NCBI RefSeq assembly: GCF_023015985.1
Contig: NZ_JALKAO010000001.1
Span: 496,001 to 560,000, forward strand
DNA: 64,000 bases
Origin: Marivita sp. S6314
Lineage (GTDB): Bacteria > Pseudomonadota > Alphaproteobacteria > Rhodobacterales > Rhodobacteraceae
Direction of reading: 5' to 3'
Positions 7,332 through 16,032 of this stretch are shown here, piece by piece. Positions within the stretch are counted from its first letter, which is position 1; every line of letters begins with the position of its first letter. Made by a program: the position numbers and the translations under genes. The notes beneath the pieces are model-generated. The model was given only the letters and a program-made list of their open reading frames with translations, was not told where the DNA came from and searched no databases.

Positions 7332-8293
7332 GGCTTGGACGTGGGCGCATCGCTGCGCGGCTTGTGCCCGATCAACTGTTTGATGATGTCGACATGCGCG
7401 CCCAGATAGCCTCGCTTCTCCACATAGACATACCCACGCAGCTTTTCATGCAGCTTGGGCAAGGCGTGAAACGGCACCGAGGCCGCATAATGGTGTTCGG
7501 CGTGGTAGTTCATGTTCCAGCACAGGAACTGCATCGGCGCCCAGACCAGCGACGTCCGGGTGTTTTCCTTCATGTCGTCCACGTTGGGGCGCCCCACATG
7601 TTCGGTGAGCCGGATCGCCCGCATCACGGGCTCCCCCAGAAACAGCGGGATCATCCAGTACCACAGCACCCAGGACCAGCCAAACACCAGCGCGGCGGTG
7701 AAAACCACGCTGTAGAACGCAACCATCAGACGCGCTTCGCGAAAGATGATCGGGGCTTCGTGTTTGGTCAGAAAAGTCCGGTCTTCGTCGTTCAACCGAC
7801 CGGCCGCATTGCGCGCGATCTGCGAGAACTTGTTGCGCCAATAAGGCACCGACGAAATGTACCACAGGTATTTCCAGACCGAGATGGGCAGCTCGATCAA
7901 CTCGGGGTCCTGCCCCTTGAGTTGTGTATAGGTGTGGTGGTTGCAATGCTCATAGCGGAACTGCTGAAACGGCAGGATGATCGCATAGCCGCAAAGATTG
8001 CCAAACACATCATTCAGCTTGCGCGTCTTGAACGCCGTGTAGTGCACACATTCATGTTCGAGCGCGAAAAGATGCACGATCACAATGCCTTGTAAGAACA
8101 TGGCTGGCCAAACCCACACCGTCCCCAACGCCAGCGTGATCAGCGTCGAGGTCAGCCCAAGCACCGCAACAAACCCAACAACCCGCACCAACGCAGGCGC
8201 ATCGGATCGCGACATCAACGCCTTCAACTCCCGCCGCGTCAACGCGCCCTCCTGCATCGCCTGCGTGATCGGTGTGCGAACATCGGTTGTCAT
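7328..8293 (-). CDS. Membrane diiron fatty-acid desaturase/hydroxylase family protein
   Basis: A 321-residue integral membrane protein with the three histidine boxes of the desaturase/AlkB/CrtW superfamily: HECVH (80-84), HCNHH (116-120) and HAEHH (264-268). A further histidine in LTEHVG (232) is also usual. Hydrophobic pairs lie near residues 36-80 and 190-222. The superfamily uses a diiron centre and O2 to desaturate or hydroxylate lipids, alkanes or small hydrophobic substrates. Co-translation with a Rieske ferredoxin, rather than a rubredoxin or cytochrome b5, is notable. The neighbours argue for a catabolic hydroxylase as an alternative to lipid desaturation. Confidence 0.85.
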   Translation of the reverse strand: MTTDVRTPITQAMQEGALTRRELKALMSRSDAPALVRVVGFVAVLGLTSTLITLALGTVWVWPAMFLQGIVIVHLFALEHECVHYTAFKTRKLNDVFGNLCGYAIILPFQQFRYEHCNHHTYTQLKGQDPELIELPISVWKYLWYISSVPYWRNKFSQIARNAAGRLNDEDRTFLTKHEAPIIFREARLMVAFYSVVFTAALVFGWSWVLWYWMIPLFLGEPVMRAIRLTEHVGRPNVDDMKENTRTSLVWAPMQFLCWNMNYHAEHHYAASVPFHALPKLHEKLRGYVYVEKRGYLGAHVDIIKQLIGHKPRSDAPTSKP

Positions 8294-8518
8294 GTAATGC
8301 TCCTGCTACGACCCTGCGAAGACTATGCGCCACAAGCGCCCGGTGCAATCAGCACCCAGTGCCTTACGGGGCATAGCGCAGCTCATTTATCATCACGCCG
8401 TACGTAGTGCTGCGTCGAGCCAACACCAGCATCAGCCCACACCGGCACCGCAAATCGGCCCCCGACACACCAACGCGCTCGTCTGCGAAGAGCGTTATAT
8501 TCGGAAAATGGAGGAATA

Positions 8519-8608
8519 TGGCGGACAGGAAGGGATTCGAACCCTCGAGACGGTCTCCCGCCTACGCACTTTCCAGGCGCGCGCCTTCGACCACTCGGCC
8601 ACCTGTCC
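8519..8608 (-). tRNA. tRNA-Ser (anticodon GGA)
   Basis: The reverse strand folds into a class II tRNA with acceptor stem GGACAGG/CCTGTCC, a discriminator G and an encoded CCA. The anticodon loop is CTGGAAA (GGA, reading UCC/UCU). A long variable arm follows, and the T arm contains GGGTTCGAATCCC. Length is about 90 nt including CCA. The 225-bp stretch between it and the desaturase gene start holds nothing I can identify. Confidence 0.97.
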
Positions 8609-8676
8609 GAGGCCGTGTTTATGAGAAAGCCTAAGGGGGATGCAAGAGCGATTGTTGAGGAATTTTGGATTTCGGC

Positions 8677-9051
8677 CTAGGCTCTTGCGCCCTTGGCCGC
8701 TGTCGCAAGAAAAAGCACTGCGATCACGCATTCGATGGCGGCGGCGACAAGGATCGTGTCTTTGGCCTGACCGCTGAGCCAGGCATGCCCCCCGGTCACG
8801 GCCACACCCAGAAACGCCAGGCCGCAGATTGCGCAGAGGCTGGTCAGAAACTGTCCGTCCGGCAGCGATCTGGCCAGGCACAAAAGCACGCCCAGACCCA
8901 GCACCGCCGGGGCAAACCGACGGGCGGCAAAGTCCATTCCCGGATCGTAGGCCACCACATACAGTGAAAGATACGTCTGCGGCGCGATCAGAAGCACCGC
9001 CCCGATGGCGATGACGAAGAGGCCTGTCAGCAAGAGCAACACGCGCCGCAT
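8677..9051 (-). CDS. Small four-helix membrane protein, unknown function
   Basis: A 124-residue hydrophobic protein with about four predicted membrane helices (residues 3-25, 45-65, 70-88, 98-117). It starts MRRVLLLLTGLFVIAIG. The layout resembles the DUF4345 type of small membrane proteins, but I see no diagnostic motif. Its ATG overlaps the stop of the alanyl-tRNA editing gene by one base (TGATG). It is the last gene of the cfa-trgA-trgB-cysK-mscS-alaX operon. No function is proposed. Confidence 0.75.
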   Translation of the reverse strand: MRRVLLLLTGLFVIAIGAVLLIAPQTYLSLYVVAYDPGMDFAARRFAPAVLGLGVLLCLARSLPDGQFLTSLCAICGLAFLGVAVTGGHAWLSGQAKDTILVAAAIECVIAVLFLATAAKGARA

Positions 9052-9788
9052 CAGCTGTCCAGCGCGATGTTGACCCGGCGGTTTTGCTTGCCCTTGTTCT
9101 CTATCTTTCCAAAGACCACCCGGCCGATTTCTCCGGTCCGGGCAACATGGGTGCCACCGCAGGGCTGCAGATCAATCCGGTCCGCACCTTCGCCGATCTG
9201 GACAAGGCGAATACGCCCACCGCCGCGCGGTGGCTGTACGGACATGGTCTTGACCAGGGAAGGATTTGCGTCGAGCTCGGCTTCGGTGATCCAGGTGTCG
9301 CTGACGATCAGGTCCTGATCGATCAGGCGGTTCAGTTCGGCTTCCAGCGCGTCGCGGTCCTCGGGTGGTTCCGGCATCATGAAATCCAGACGTCCGCGCC
9401 CTGCCCCGATGGACCCGCCGGTCACGGGCAAAGGGATGACCACAGACAACAGGTGCAGCGCCGTGTGGATGCGCATGTGTTTGTGACGGCGTTCCCAATC
9501 CAGCCGCTGCACGACATGCGCGCCGACCGGGGGCAATGCAGCAGGCTCTGCCGGGACGAGGACAGACGCGGTGCCGTCGCCTTTGACGGTGGTGGCCACT
9601 GCGAGGGTCTGGCCGTCCCAATCGATCCAGCCGCTGTCGCCAGGTTGGCCGCCGCCAGTTGGATAAAACACCGATTGATCCAGGATCATTCCCCCTTCTG
9701 CGGTGTGTGCCACCACTTGCGCGGCCAGGTCACGGGCATACGGGTCTGTGCGATACGCGGGTTCCGGGGCGGGATTGCTGTCCGTCAT
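9051..9788 (-). CDS. AlaX-type alanyl-tRNA editing protein
   Basis: A 245-residue free-standing editing domain related to the AlaRS second half. It would deacylate mischarged tRNA-Ala (Ser or Gly) in trans. The zinc site is H108-x3-H112 (HTALH) and C210-x3-H214 (CGGTH). The glycine-rich GGSIGAGRGRLDF stretch and the N-terminal YPTGGGQPGD segment are typical of the larger AlaX type. The gene overlaps the upstream mscS-like stop (ATGA) and the downstream small gene by one base. It lies in the trg/cysK operon; co-expression with a cysteine synthase and a mechanosensitive channel hints at a stress-linked unit (inference). Confidence 0.92.
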   Translation of the reverse strand: MTDSNPAPEPAYRTDPYARDLAAQVVAHTAEGGMILDQSVFYPTGGGQPGDSGWIDWDGQTLAVATTVKGDGTASVLVPAEPAALPPVGAHVVQRLDWERRHKHMRIHTALHLLSVVIPLPVTGGSIGAGRGRLDFMMPEPPEDRDALEAELNRLIDQDLIVSDTWITEAELDANPSLVKTMSVQPPRGGGRIRLVQIGEGADRIDLQPCGGTHVARTGEIGRVVFGKIENKGKQNRRVNIALDS

Positions 9789-12154
9789 TGCGGAGCCTCC
9801 TTCACGTCTGACACGGGTTCGGGCTGTTCGCCGGTCTCTTGTGCGCCGGTCAACGCCTCGGGGTTGCGCAGCCAGATGTCGCGCTGCGCAAACGGGATTT
9901 CGATGCCTTCCTTCATGAAGGTCTCGGCGATCTGGTGGTTGACCTCGGTGCGGACCACAAGAGTCTTGGTCACATCGCGCAGGATCATGCGCACGTCGAA
10001 ATCCAGTGAATCCGCGCCGAAGCCTTTGAAATGCACGAACGGTGCGGGGTTCATCAGCACCATCTCGTGATTGCGCGCGATCTTGTAGAGGATGTCCTCG
10101 ACCTTGCGGGTGTCGGTGCCGTAGGCCACGCCCACATCCACGATCAACCGGCCCAGCACATTGCCGCGCGTGTAGTTGGTGACCGAGTTGGACACCAGGT
10201 CCGCATTGGGAACGATCACATCCGTCCGGTCAAAGGTCTCGATCCGGGTCGAGCGCACAGAGATATCGCGCACTGTCCCGTGCTGCCCGTTGACCTCGAT
10301 CCAGTCGCCTTCGGAAATCGGCCGTTCGATCAGCAGGATGATCCCGGACACAAAGTTCTGCACGATGTTCTGCAGGCCGAACCCGATACCCACCGACAGC
10401 GCACCTGCGACGAAGGCCAGCGCTGTGAGGTCAATGCCTGCTGCCGTGATCGCGATGACCGCCGACAGGAAAATCCCCAGATACCCGGTGCCAGACACGA
10501 TAGCCGTGCGCCCACCCTGATCAATCCGGGTTTTTGGCAGAACCGATCCGCGCAACCCGCTTTGCAGCAACCGCGTCAGCAGATACCCCATCGCGAAAAC
10601 CGCGATGAAGGTCAGGAAATCGGTCGGCGAAATGCGTGTGTCGCCAAAGGTAAACCCGGCCTGGAACCGTGCCCAAAGCTCGGTCAGGTCGGCCACGCGC
10701 GCGCCCCAGATAAGCGCCAAAAGCGGCAGCGCGACGATGGACAGGACAAGACCGGACAGAACCGGCAGCAGGCTTTGCGATTGGTCCAGTTCCCGACCGG
10801 TGATGAGGTGGAACAGGTCACCGATCAGGCGCTGCAGGATGAGCAGCAACGCGAACAACCCGAACGACGCAATGGTCGGAAAGATCATCGCCTGCGCGAC
10901 GTTCAGATACCCGACGGCCGACAGGACCGGCCCCAGTAGGCCAAGCACAATCGCCGCCTGCCCCACCAATCGGGCCAGACGGGCCGGAAAGGTCACATGT
11001 GCGGACGTGTCCTCTGTGTCGGGCGAGTCATTGGGCTCCGGGCCGGCTTTGCGCAGGATGCGCCCGAAACGGAACAGCAAAAGTCCGCACACCAGATGCA
11101 GAGGAAAGCTCCAGACCGCCTGTGTTTCCGGTGACACCTGCACCGTTTGGATCAGGTACCCCAGAAATACGCTTATGGCCAAAAAGACGGCAAGGATGGT
11201 CCCGTAATACCGCCCCGTTCTGCGTTCCTGCTGCGGCAGGGGGATGGTCCGGACATTGTCATCGCTGGAGAATGTTTCGTTCGCCAACCACCGGGTCAGC
11301 AGGAACGTCAGAATGACAATCGGCAGGATATAGGACATCTCGGCCCCGACCGGCCCCAGCAATCCGCTGACGTCGCCTGCCTGCACCACCAGCGTGACAC
11401 CGATCACCGGCAAGGCCAAGCGCGCCAGTGACAGCAAGGTGTTCCAGACACCGGTGCCGCGCCGCGTTCGTCTGCGCAGCCATTCGCCCAAGCGGTCAAT
11501 CCACCGCGGCGCGCGGAACACCAGCAGGATGGCGATGGCCAGCGTCAAAAGAATGGCCGGAAGATCGTCGATAAACTCGGTCCGGCGGTTTTCGTTGTTC
11601 CAATTGGTCGATATCTCGGACGATATTGTCCGGATCGGCGCGACAAGCTCGTCGAATGATCCGGGCCACAAGCGCGGATCAAGCGGTTCGGGGCCACGTT
11701 CCAGAAGCGCATCGGTCTGGCGCGCGCGAATGATCTCGTCGATCTCCTTGATCAGACCGTCCGCGCGGTTATACGCCTCTTCGGCGCGCTTGATCGGTGC
11801 CTCAAGCTCGGCGATTTGTGCCTGCAATTCATCGCGCCGCTGCGCCAGTTCGGCTGGCTCTTCGCCAGTATCCGGGATCGGACCCAGCGCATCCAGTTGC
11901 GATTGCAACGTCGCCAGACGTGGATCGGCGGCGCTTTGCTGCTGCAACAGGCGGTCCCGGAACGATGCAATCGAACTGCGCAAGTCTTCCAGTGCCGTGG
12001 ACGAAATGGAATTCGAATCCACCGCGGTTTCCGCGCGTTGGGCGACCTGTTCCCAGATATCAAAGTTGATGTCGTCGGACTGCGCCCAGACCGCAGAGGC
12101 CGCCATCAGCAGGACAAGCAGCGCGGCCCTGAAGGCTGATACGATCCGCGTCAT
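9785..12154 (-). CDS. MscS-family mechanosensitive channel with DUF3772-like periplasmic domain
   Basis: A 789-residue inner-membrane protein. It has a signal peptide (residues 1-24), then a long periplasmic coiled domain (25-200) of the DUF3772 kind seen in MscK/YbiO-like channels. About ten membrane helices follow, and then the MscS core: a pore helix region GIGFGLQNIVQNFVSGIILL (about 600-620), the beta domain (EGDWIEVNGQHGTVRDISVR) and the C-terminal alpha/beta part. The channel releases solutes on hypo-osmotic shock. The gene is joined to cysK upstream and alaX downstream by 4-bp overlaps, so it belongs to the trg operon. Family assignment is strong; the gating specialty is unknown. Confidence 0.93.
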   Translation of the reverse strand: MTRIVSAFRAALLVLLMAASAVWAQSDDINFDIWEQVAQRAETAVDSNSISSTALEDLRSSIASFRDRLLQQQSAADPRLATLQSQLDALGPIPDTGEEPAELAQRRDELQAQIAELEAPIKRAEEAYNRADGLIKEIDEIIRARQTDALLERGPEPLDPRLWPGSFDELVAPIRTISSEISTNWNNENRRTEFIDDLPAILLTLAIAILLVFRAPRWIDRLGEWLRRRTRRGTGVWNTLLSLARLALPVIGVTLVVQAGDVSGLLGPVGAEMSYILPIVILTFLLTRWLANETFSSDDNVRTIPLPQQERRTGRYYGTILAVFLAISVFLGYLIQTVQVSPETQAVWSFPLHLVCGLLLFRFGRILRKAGPEPNDSPDTEDTSAHVTFPARLARLVGQAAIVLGLLGPVLSAVGYLNVAQAMIFPTIASFGLFALLLILQRLIGDLFHLITGRELDQSQSLLPVLSGLVLSIVALPLLALIWGARVADLTELWARFQAGFTFGDTRISPTDFLTFIAVFAMGYLLTRLLQSGLRGSVLPKTRIDQGGRTAIVSGTGYLGIFLSAVIAITAAGIDLTALAFVAGALSVGIGFGLQNIVQNFVSGIILLIERPISEGDWIEVNGQHGTVRDISVRSTRIETFDRTDVIVPNADLVSNSVTNYTRGNVLGRLIVDVGVAYGTDTRKVEDILYKIARNHEMVLMNPAPFVHFKGFGADSLDFDVRMILRDVTKTLVVRTEVNHQIAETFMKEGIEIPFAQRDIWLRNPEALTGAQETGEQPEPVSDVKEAPQ

Positions 12155-13185
12155 GCGTCCTCGAATACGGTCGGAATTTCGGCAGGCTGCGCGTCAAGCC
12201 AAGCGGGCACGGGCAAGCCCTTTTCCTTCAGGAAGGCCGGGTTGAACAGTTTCGACTGGTAGCGCGTGCCGTAATCACACAGGATCGTCACGATCGTATG
12301 GCCCGGACCAAGGTCTTTTGCCATCCGGATCGCCCCCGCCAGGTTGATCCCCGATGATCCCCCAAGGCATAGACCTTCTTCGGCCAGCAGATCGAACACA
12401 ATCGGCAACGCCTCTTCGTCCGGAACCTGATAGGTGAAATCCGGTGTGAACCCTTCAAGGTTCGCCGTGATCCGGCCCTGCCCGATACCTTCAGTGATGG
12501 ACCCGCCGGTCGATGCAAATTCGCCGGTGGTGTAGAAGGAATAGAGCGCCGCACCCATTGGATCGGCGAGCCCGATCTTGACGCCTTTGGGCTGAAGAAC
12601 CTCGGCAACACCCGCCAGAGTGCCACCAGAGCCGACAGCGCAGATAAAGCCATCCACCTTGCCCTCGGTCTGTTCCCAGATCTCGGGCGCGGTTGTTTCC
12701 ACATGTGCCCGGCGATTGGCAACGTTGTCGAACTGGTTGGCCCAGATGGCCCCGTTCGGCGCGGTTTTGGCAATCTCCGCCGCCAGACGCCCGGAATAGC
12801 GCACGTAGTTGTTGGGGTTGCGATACGGGGCTGCGGGCACTTCGACCAGCTCTGCCCCGGCAAGCCGCAACATGTCTTTCTTTTCCTGGCTCTGGGTTTC
12901 CGGGATCACGATGATCGTCTTGAACCCCATCGACGCGCCCACAAGCGCAAGTCCAATGCCGGTATTGCCCGCCGTGCCTTCGACAATGGTGCCACCGGGT
13001 TTGAGTTTACCCGTCTCCAACGCGTCCTTGATGATATAAAGCGCCGCGCGGTCTTTGACGGACTGGCCCGGGTTCATGAACTCGGCCTTGCCCAAAATCG
13101 TGCAGCCGGTCAGCTCACTCGCCTTGCGCAATTTGATCAAAGGAGTGTTGCCGACAGCTTCGGCCAGTTCGCCTGCAAAACGCAT
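12151..13185 (-). CDS. cysK: Cysteine synthase A family (O-acetylserine sulfhydrylase), trg-linked
   Basis: ATG 13185 follows GAGGAAAAC and starts MRFAGELAEAVGNTPLIKL, giving 344 residues. An upstream in-frame start at 13242 would add 19 residues and overlap trgB. PLP-lysine K44 lies in NPGQSVKDRAA. The phosphate loop is GSGGTLAG, and the substrate loop is EGTAGNTGIGLA (about 69-80). The GSSGINLAG motif is also present. The enzyme makes cysteine from O-acetylserine and sulfide. In Rhodobacter sphaeroides, cysK follows trgAB at a tellurite-resistance locus, exactly the order seen here. Its C-terminus overlaps the start of the mscS-like gene by 4 bp. Confidence 0.93.
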   Translation of the reverse strand: MRFAGELAEAVGNTPLIKLRKASELTGCTILGKAEFMNPGQSVKDRAALYIIKDALETGKLKPGGTIVEGTAGNTGIGLALVGASMGFKTIIVIPETQSQEKKDMLRLAGAELVEVPAAPYRNPNNYVRYSGRLAAEIAKTAPNGAIWANQFDNVANRRAHVETTAPEIWEQTEGKVDGFICAVGSGGTLAGVAEVLQPKGVKIGLADPMGAALYSFYTTGEFASTGGSITEGIGQGRITANLEGFTPDFTYQVPDEEALPIVFDLLAEEGLCLGGSSGINLAGAIRMAKDLGPGHTIVTILCDYGTRYQSKLFNPAFLKEKGLPVPAWLDAQPAEIPTVFEDA

Positions 13186-13238
13186 GTTTTCCTCGTCCGG
13201 TTTGGTGATCATCGGTGTAGGCGTGCCACGCCCGAAAC

Positions 13239-14375
13239 TCAAGCAGCCGCCCGCAACCGCGCCCGGTGCGCCGACAGCCAGTACAGCATCATCACCAACG
13301 GACCCGCGTTGATTTCGCCCGTCTGGATCAGGTCCAAAGCGCGCTCAAAATCAAGCACATGGCTCCGGATATCCTCGTGTTCGGACACCAGCCCATTGAC
13401 CGAGCTTTCAAACCCGGACAAATCGGTAACCGCAAGGAAGCAATGAAAAAACTCGGTGGAATAGCCCGGCGACGCATAAACCCGCGTCATCAATTCAAGC
13501 GGTCCAAGATCCAGACCCGCCTCCTCGACCGCTTCGCGGCGCGCGGTATCCTCGGGGTTTTCGCCCGCGTCGACCAGACCCGCGATAGGTTCAAACATCC
13601 ACGGGTTCGGGTCCTCGCGCCACAACGGGCCGTAGCGCAATTGTTCGATCAACAAAACTTGATCCGACTTTGGATCATAGGGCAGCACAAGGGACGCATC
13701 GAAGGCCAGAAACGCCTCGCGTGACACCTCCGGGCTGCGCGCGCCGTCAAACCGGGTATGGTCCAACCGGAACTCCGCCAGTTCAAAGAAACCCCGAAAT
13801 CCCGGCAGCCGTTCGCGAACGGCAATGTCATCCGGCGCAGGCGACCGCCGCAGCGCCGCAGCGCCGGGTGTCTCGCGAGCCATCACGCGGGCCCAATGCC
13901 GCGCCATCAGGAACGGGCGCAATTGCGATGCGGCCTCCGCATCATAGCGGTCGCGCCGCGCCATCACATCGCGCGCCGTGCCCACCGCCATTTCGCCCCA
14001 GATCTGCACCCAGTCCTCAAGCACCCACGCCGCCCCGCGCGGCTGGTCCGACGACATCGGATAGAAACACACGGCCTGCCGTGGCGCTCCTTCTGCGATC
14101 ACGGTGATATCGGACAAATTGTAGGAAAACGCGCCTTCATAATAGGATAACCGCGCTTCTTCATCTTCTGTGACATCTGAAAACACCACACCTTCGGCGC
14201 TCTTGCCGGGCCAGTGTTCGATCATCGGATAGGCTTCATCCTTGACCCAGGACACCAGATGATCCGGCAGGCGCGCTGCTTCAAGCCGGGATGCCAGCGC
14301 TTTCTCCTCAACCCCCAAGACCGCGGCCAGCAATGGCGCATGGCACAGCGTTCCATAGAAAAACAACGCTCCCAC
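13239..14375 (-). CDS. trgB: TrgB: gamma-glutamylcyclotransferase-like domain fused to a NUDIX hydrolase
   Basis: A 378-residue two-domain protein. Residues 1-110 are an AIG2/GGCT-like fold with the substrate loop YGTL (7-10) and a candidate catalytic glutamate in YYEGAF (E80). Residues about 200-370 are a NUDIX domain with a complete box from G266 to L288 (RREAVEEAGL), most like ADP-ribose pyrophosphatase. The start is GTG 14375, 6 bp after trgA. Position between trgA and cysK identifies it as TrgB of the Rhodobacter tellurite-resistance locus. Its molecular role there is unknown; glutathione breakdown plus nucleotide-sugar cleavage is an inference from the two domains. Confidence 0.9.
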   Translation of the reverse strand: MGALFFYGTLCHAPLLAAVLGVEEKALASRLEAARLPDHLVSWVKDEAYPMIEHWPGKSAEGVVFSDVTEDEEARLSYYEGAFSYNLSDITVIAEGAPRQAVCFYPMSSDQPRGAAWVLEDWVQIWGEMAVGTARDVMARRDRYDAEAASQLRPFLMARHWARVMARETPGAAALRRSPAPDDIAVRERLPGFRGFFELAEFRLDHTRFDGARSPEVSREAFLAFDASLVLPYDPKSDQVLLIEQLRYGPLWREDPNPWMFEPIAGLVDAGENPEDTARREAVEEAGLDLGPLELMTRVYASPGYSTEFFHCFLAVTDLSGFESSVNGLVSEHEDIRSHVLDFERALDLIQTGEINAGPLVMMLYWLSAHRARLRAAA

Positions 14376-14381
14376 TGGATT

Positions 14382-14822
14382 CTATCTCCAGCGTCGCGCG
14401 GCAAATTCGGTGAAATACCCCGTCGCCAAGGCCCCGATCACAAAGGTGACCAGCATCATCGGGTTCAGCAGAACCTGTCCATATTCCAGACCGATCTCGA
14501 AAATCGCGGCAAACGCCTCGACCGGTCCGTCGTAGCGCCGTTTGAGCGACAGTTGGAACATCTCGTAACAGGCATGCAGGAACAGCGCCCATAAAATCAG
14601 GGCGGCCACCCCGGTCAGCCCGTTTGCGATGGCATCCTTGGTCCCGCGCCCAGCCCGTTTGCCAACCACGATCCACCCCACGACGCCGCCCAAGCCGGCA
14701 TTGAACAGCGAAAAATTTCCCCAGGCCTGAATCTCGGGCAGCAGGGTCTTTACCAGTTCTGATGAGAAATATGCCAAGGCCGCCAAACACAACGCTGCGA
14801 TCGTTTTGGCGGCGGTGGGCAT
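14382..14822 (-). CDS. trgA: TrgA family membrane protein (tellurite resistance)
   Basis: A 146-residue membrane protein with four helices (about 7-27, 39-55, 70-88, 115-137). It begins MPTAAKTIAALCLAALAYFSSELVK and contains the conserved GKRAGRGTKDAIANG loop. It matches the TrgA family by size, composition and genomic position ahead of trgB and cysK. In Rhodobacter sphaeroides trgAB raises tellurite resistance, by a mechanism not defined. It starts one base after the cfa stop, so it is probably co-transcribed with the lipid-modifying enzyme. Confidence 0.88.
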   Translation of the reverse strand: MPTAAKTIAALCLAALAYFSSELVKTLLPEIQAWGNFSLFNAGLGGVVGWIVVGKRAGRGTKDAIANGLTGVAALILWALFLHACYEMFQLSLKRRYDGPVEAFAAIFEIGLEYGQVLLNPMMLVTFVIGALATGYFTEFAARRWR

Positions 14823-14823
14823 G

Positions 14824-16032
14824 TCAGGTTGGTCTCGTAATGGTTATCTGCGTCACATCGCAGTTTCCGCTATGGAATGTCGACGCGCAAGAGGTCAGGT
14901 AAAAATTCCACATCCGCCGGAACCGGTCATCAAAGCCAAGGCTGGCCACCTGATCCCATTTTTCGTTGAACGTCTCGTGCCAGCGGCGCAGGGTCTGGCT
15001 GTAGCTTTCGCCGAACTCAATCGACTGCGCGACCTTCAGCCCGGCGCTTTCGACTTCCTGCCGCAGCACGGTCGGGCTGGGCAACATACCGCCGGGGAAG
15101 ATGTATTTCTGAATGAAATCAACGCCCCGATTGTAAATCTCCCAGCGGGAATCTTCGACCGTGATGATCTGAAGCGTCGCGTTTTTGCCGGGCTTGAGGC
15201 ATTTCTTTACCGAGTTGAAATAGGTCGGCCAGTATTTCTGCCCCACCGCTTCGAACATTTCGATGGATGCAATGCCGTCATATTGCCCGGTCTCGTCGCG
15301 GTAATCCTGCAGCTTGAAGGTCACACGATCCGACAATCCGGCTTTTTCGATCCGGTCAACCGCGTATTTGTACTGTTCCTCGCTGATGGTCAGCCCGGTC
15401 ACGTGCAGGCCCCGTTCCTTGGCCGCATATTCCGCAAACCCGCCCCAGCCACAGCCGATCTCAAGCACATGATCGCCCGGCTGTGCGCCCATCTGGTCCA
15501 CCATGCTGGCATATTTCGCGGTCTGCGCCTTTTCGGTGCTTTCCTGCCCGGTTTCGAAAATGGCCGAGGAATAGGTCATCGTATCGTCCAGCCACAACGC
15601 GTAGAACTCGTTGCCCAGATCATAGTGATAGCTGATGTTCTTCTTGGCCTGCCGCTTGGAATTTGATTGCAGCCAGAACCGCAATTGCTCGTACCAGCGC
15701 ACAAGGTTCATGCCGGGAAACCCGTCATAGACCTCGTTATTGTCGCCATGCACAAAGTCCATGAACGCCTGAAGGTCCGGTGTGCTCCACCACCCGTCCA
15801 GATAGGCATCGCTGAACCCCAGATCACCATCCCGGATCAACCGCGCGAACAGGTCGGTGTTGTGCACATGCACTTCCGCCACGGGGCCCGGCTCTGTGCC
15901 CTCTGCCCGAAACTGGCGGCCGTCCGGCAAAACAAAATCGATGCGGCCTTTCCGAAGCTTGTCCGCCATGGCAAACATCTGCGCAAAATAACGCGGCAAA
16001 TCTGATTGGCCTTCGGTCGAAGTCAGGATCAT
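14824..16032 (-). CDS. cfa: Cyclopropane-fatty-acyl-phospholipid synthase family methyltransferase
   Basis: From ATG 16032 the protein has 402 residues; the frame is open to 16077, but MILTSTEGQSDLPRYFAQ is the likely start. It has the N-terminal lipid-binding part and a SAM-methyltransferase core with motif I VLEIGCGWGGFAEYAA. The catalytic-site signatures SYHYDLGNEFYALWLD and YDGIASIEMFEAVG are present. The enzyme methylenates unsaturated acyl chains of membrane phospholipids. It is the first gene of the tight cfa-trgA-trgB-cysK-mscS-alaX run, linking membrane modification to the tellurite locus. Other activities in this family, such as branched or furan fatty acid synthesis, cannot be excluded. 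Confidence 0.9.
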   Translation of the reverse strand: MILTSTEGQSDLPRYFAQMFAMADKLRKGRIDFVLPDGRQFRAEGTEPGPVAEVHVHNTDLFARLIRDGDLGFSDAYLDGWWSTPDLQAFMDFVHGDNNEVYDGFPGMNLVRWYEQLRFWLQSNSKRQAKKNISYHYDLGNEFYALWLDDTMTYSSAIFETGQESTEKAQTAKYASMVDQMGAQPGDHVLEIGCGWGGFAEYAAKERGLHVTGLTISEEQYKYAVDRIEKAGLSDRVTFKLQDYRDETGQYDGIASIEMFEAVGQKYWPTYFNSVKKCLKPGKNATLQIITVEDSRWEIYNRGVDFIQKYIFPGGMLPSPTVLRQEVESAGLKVAQSIEFGESYSQTLRRWHETFNEKWDQVASLGFDDRFRRMWNFYLTSCASTFHSGNCDVTQITITRPT

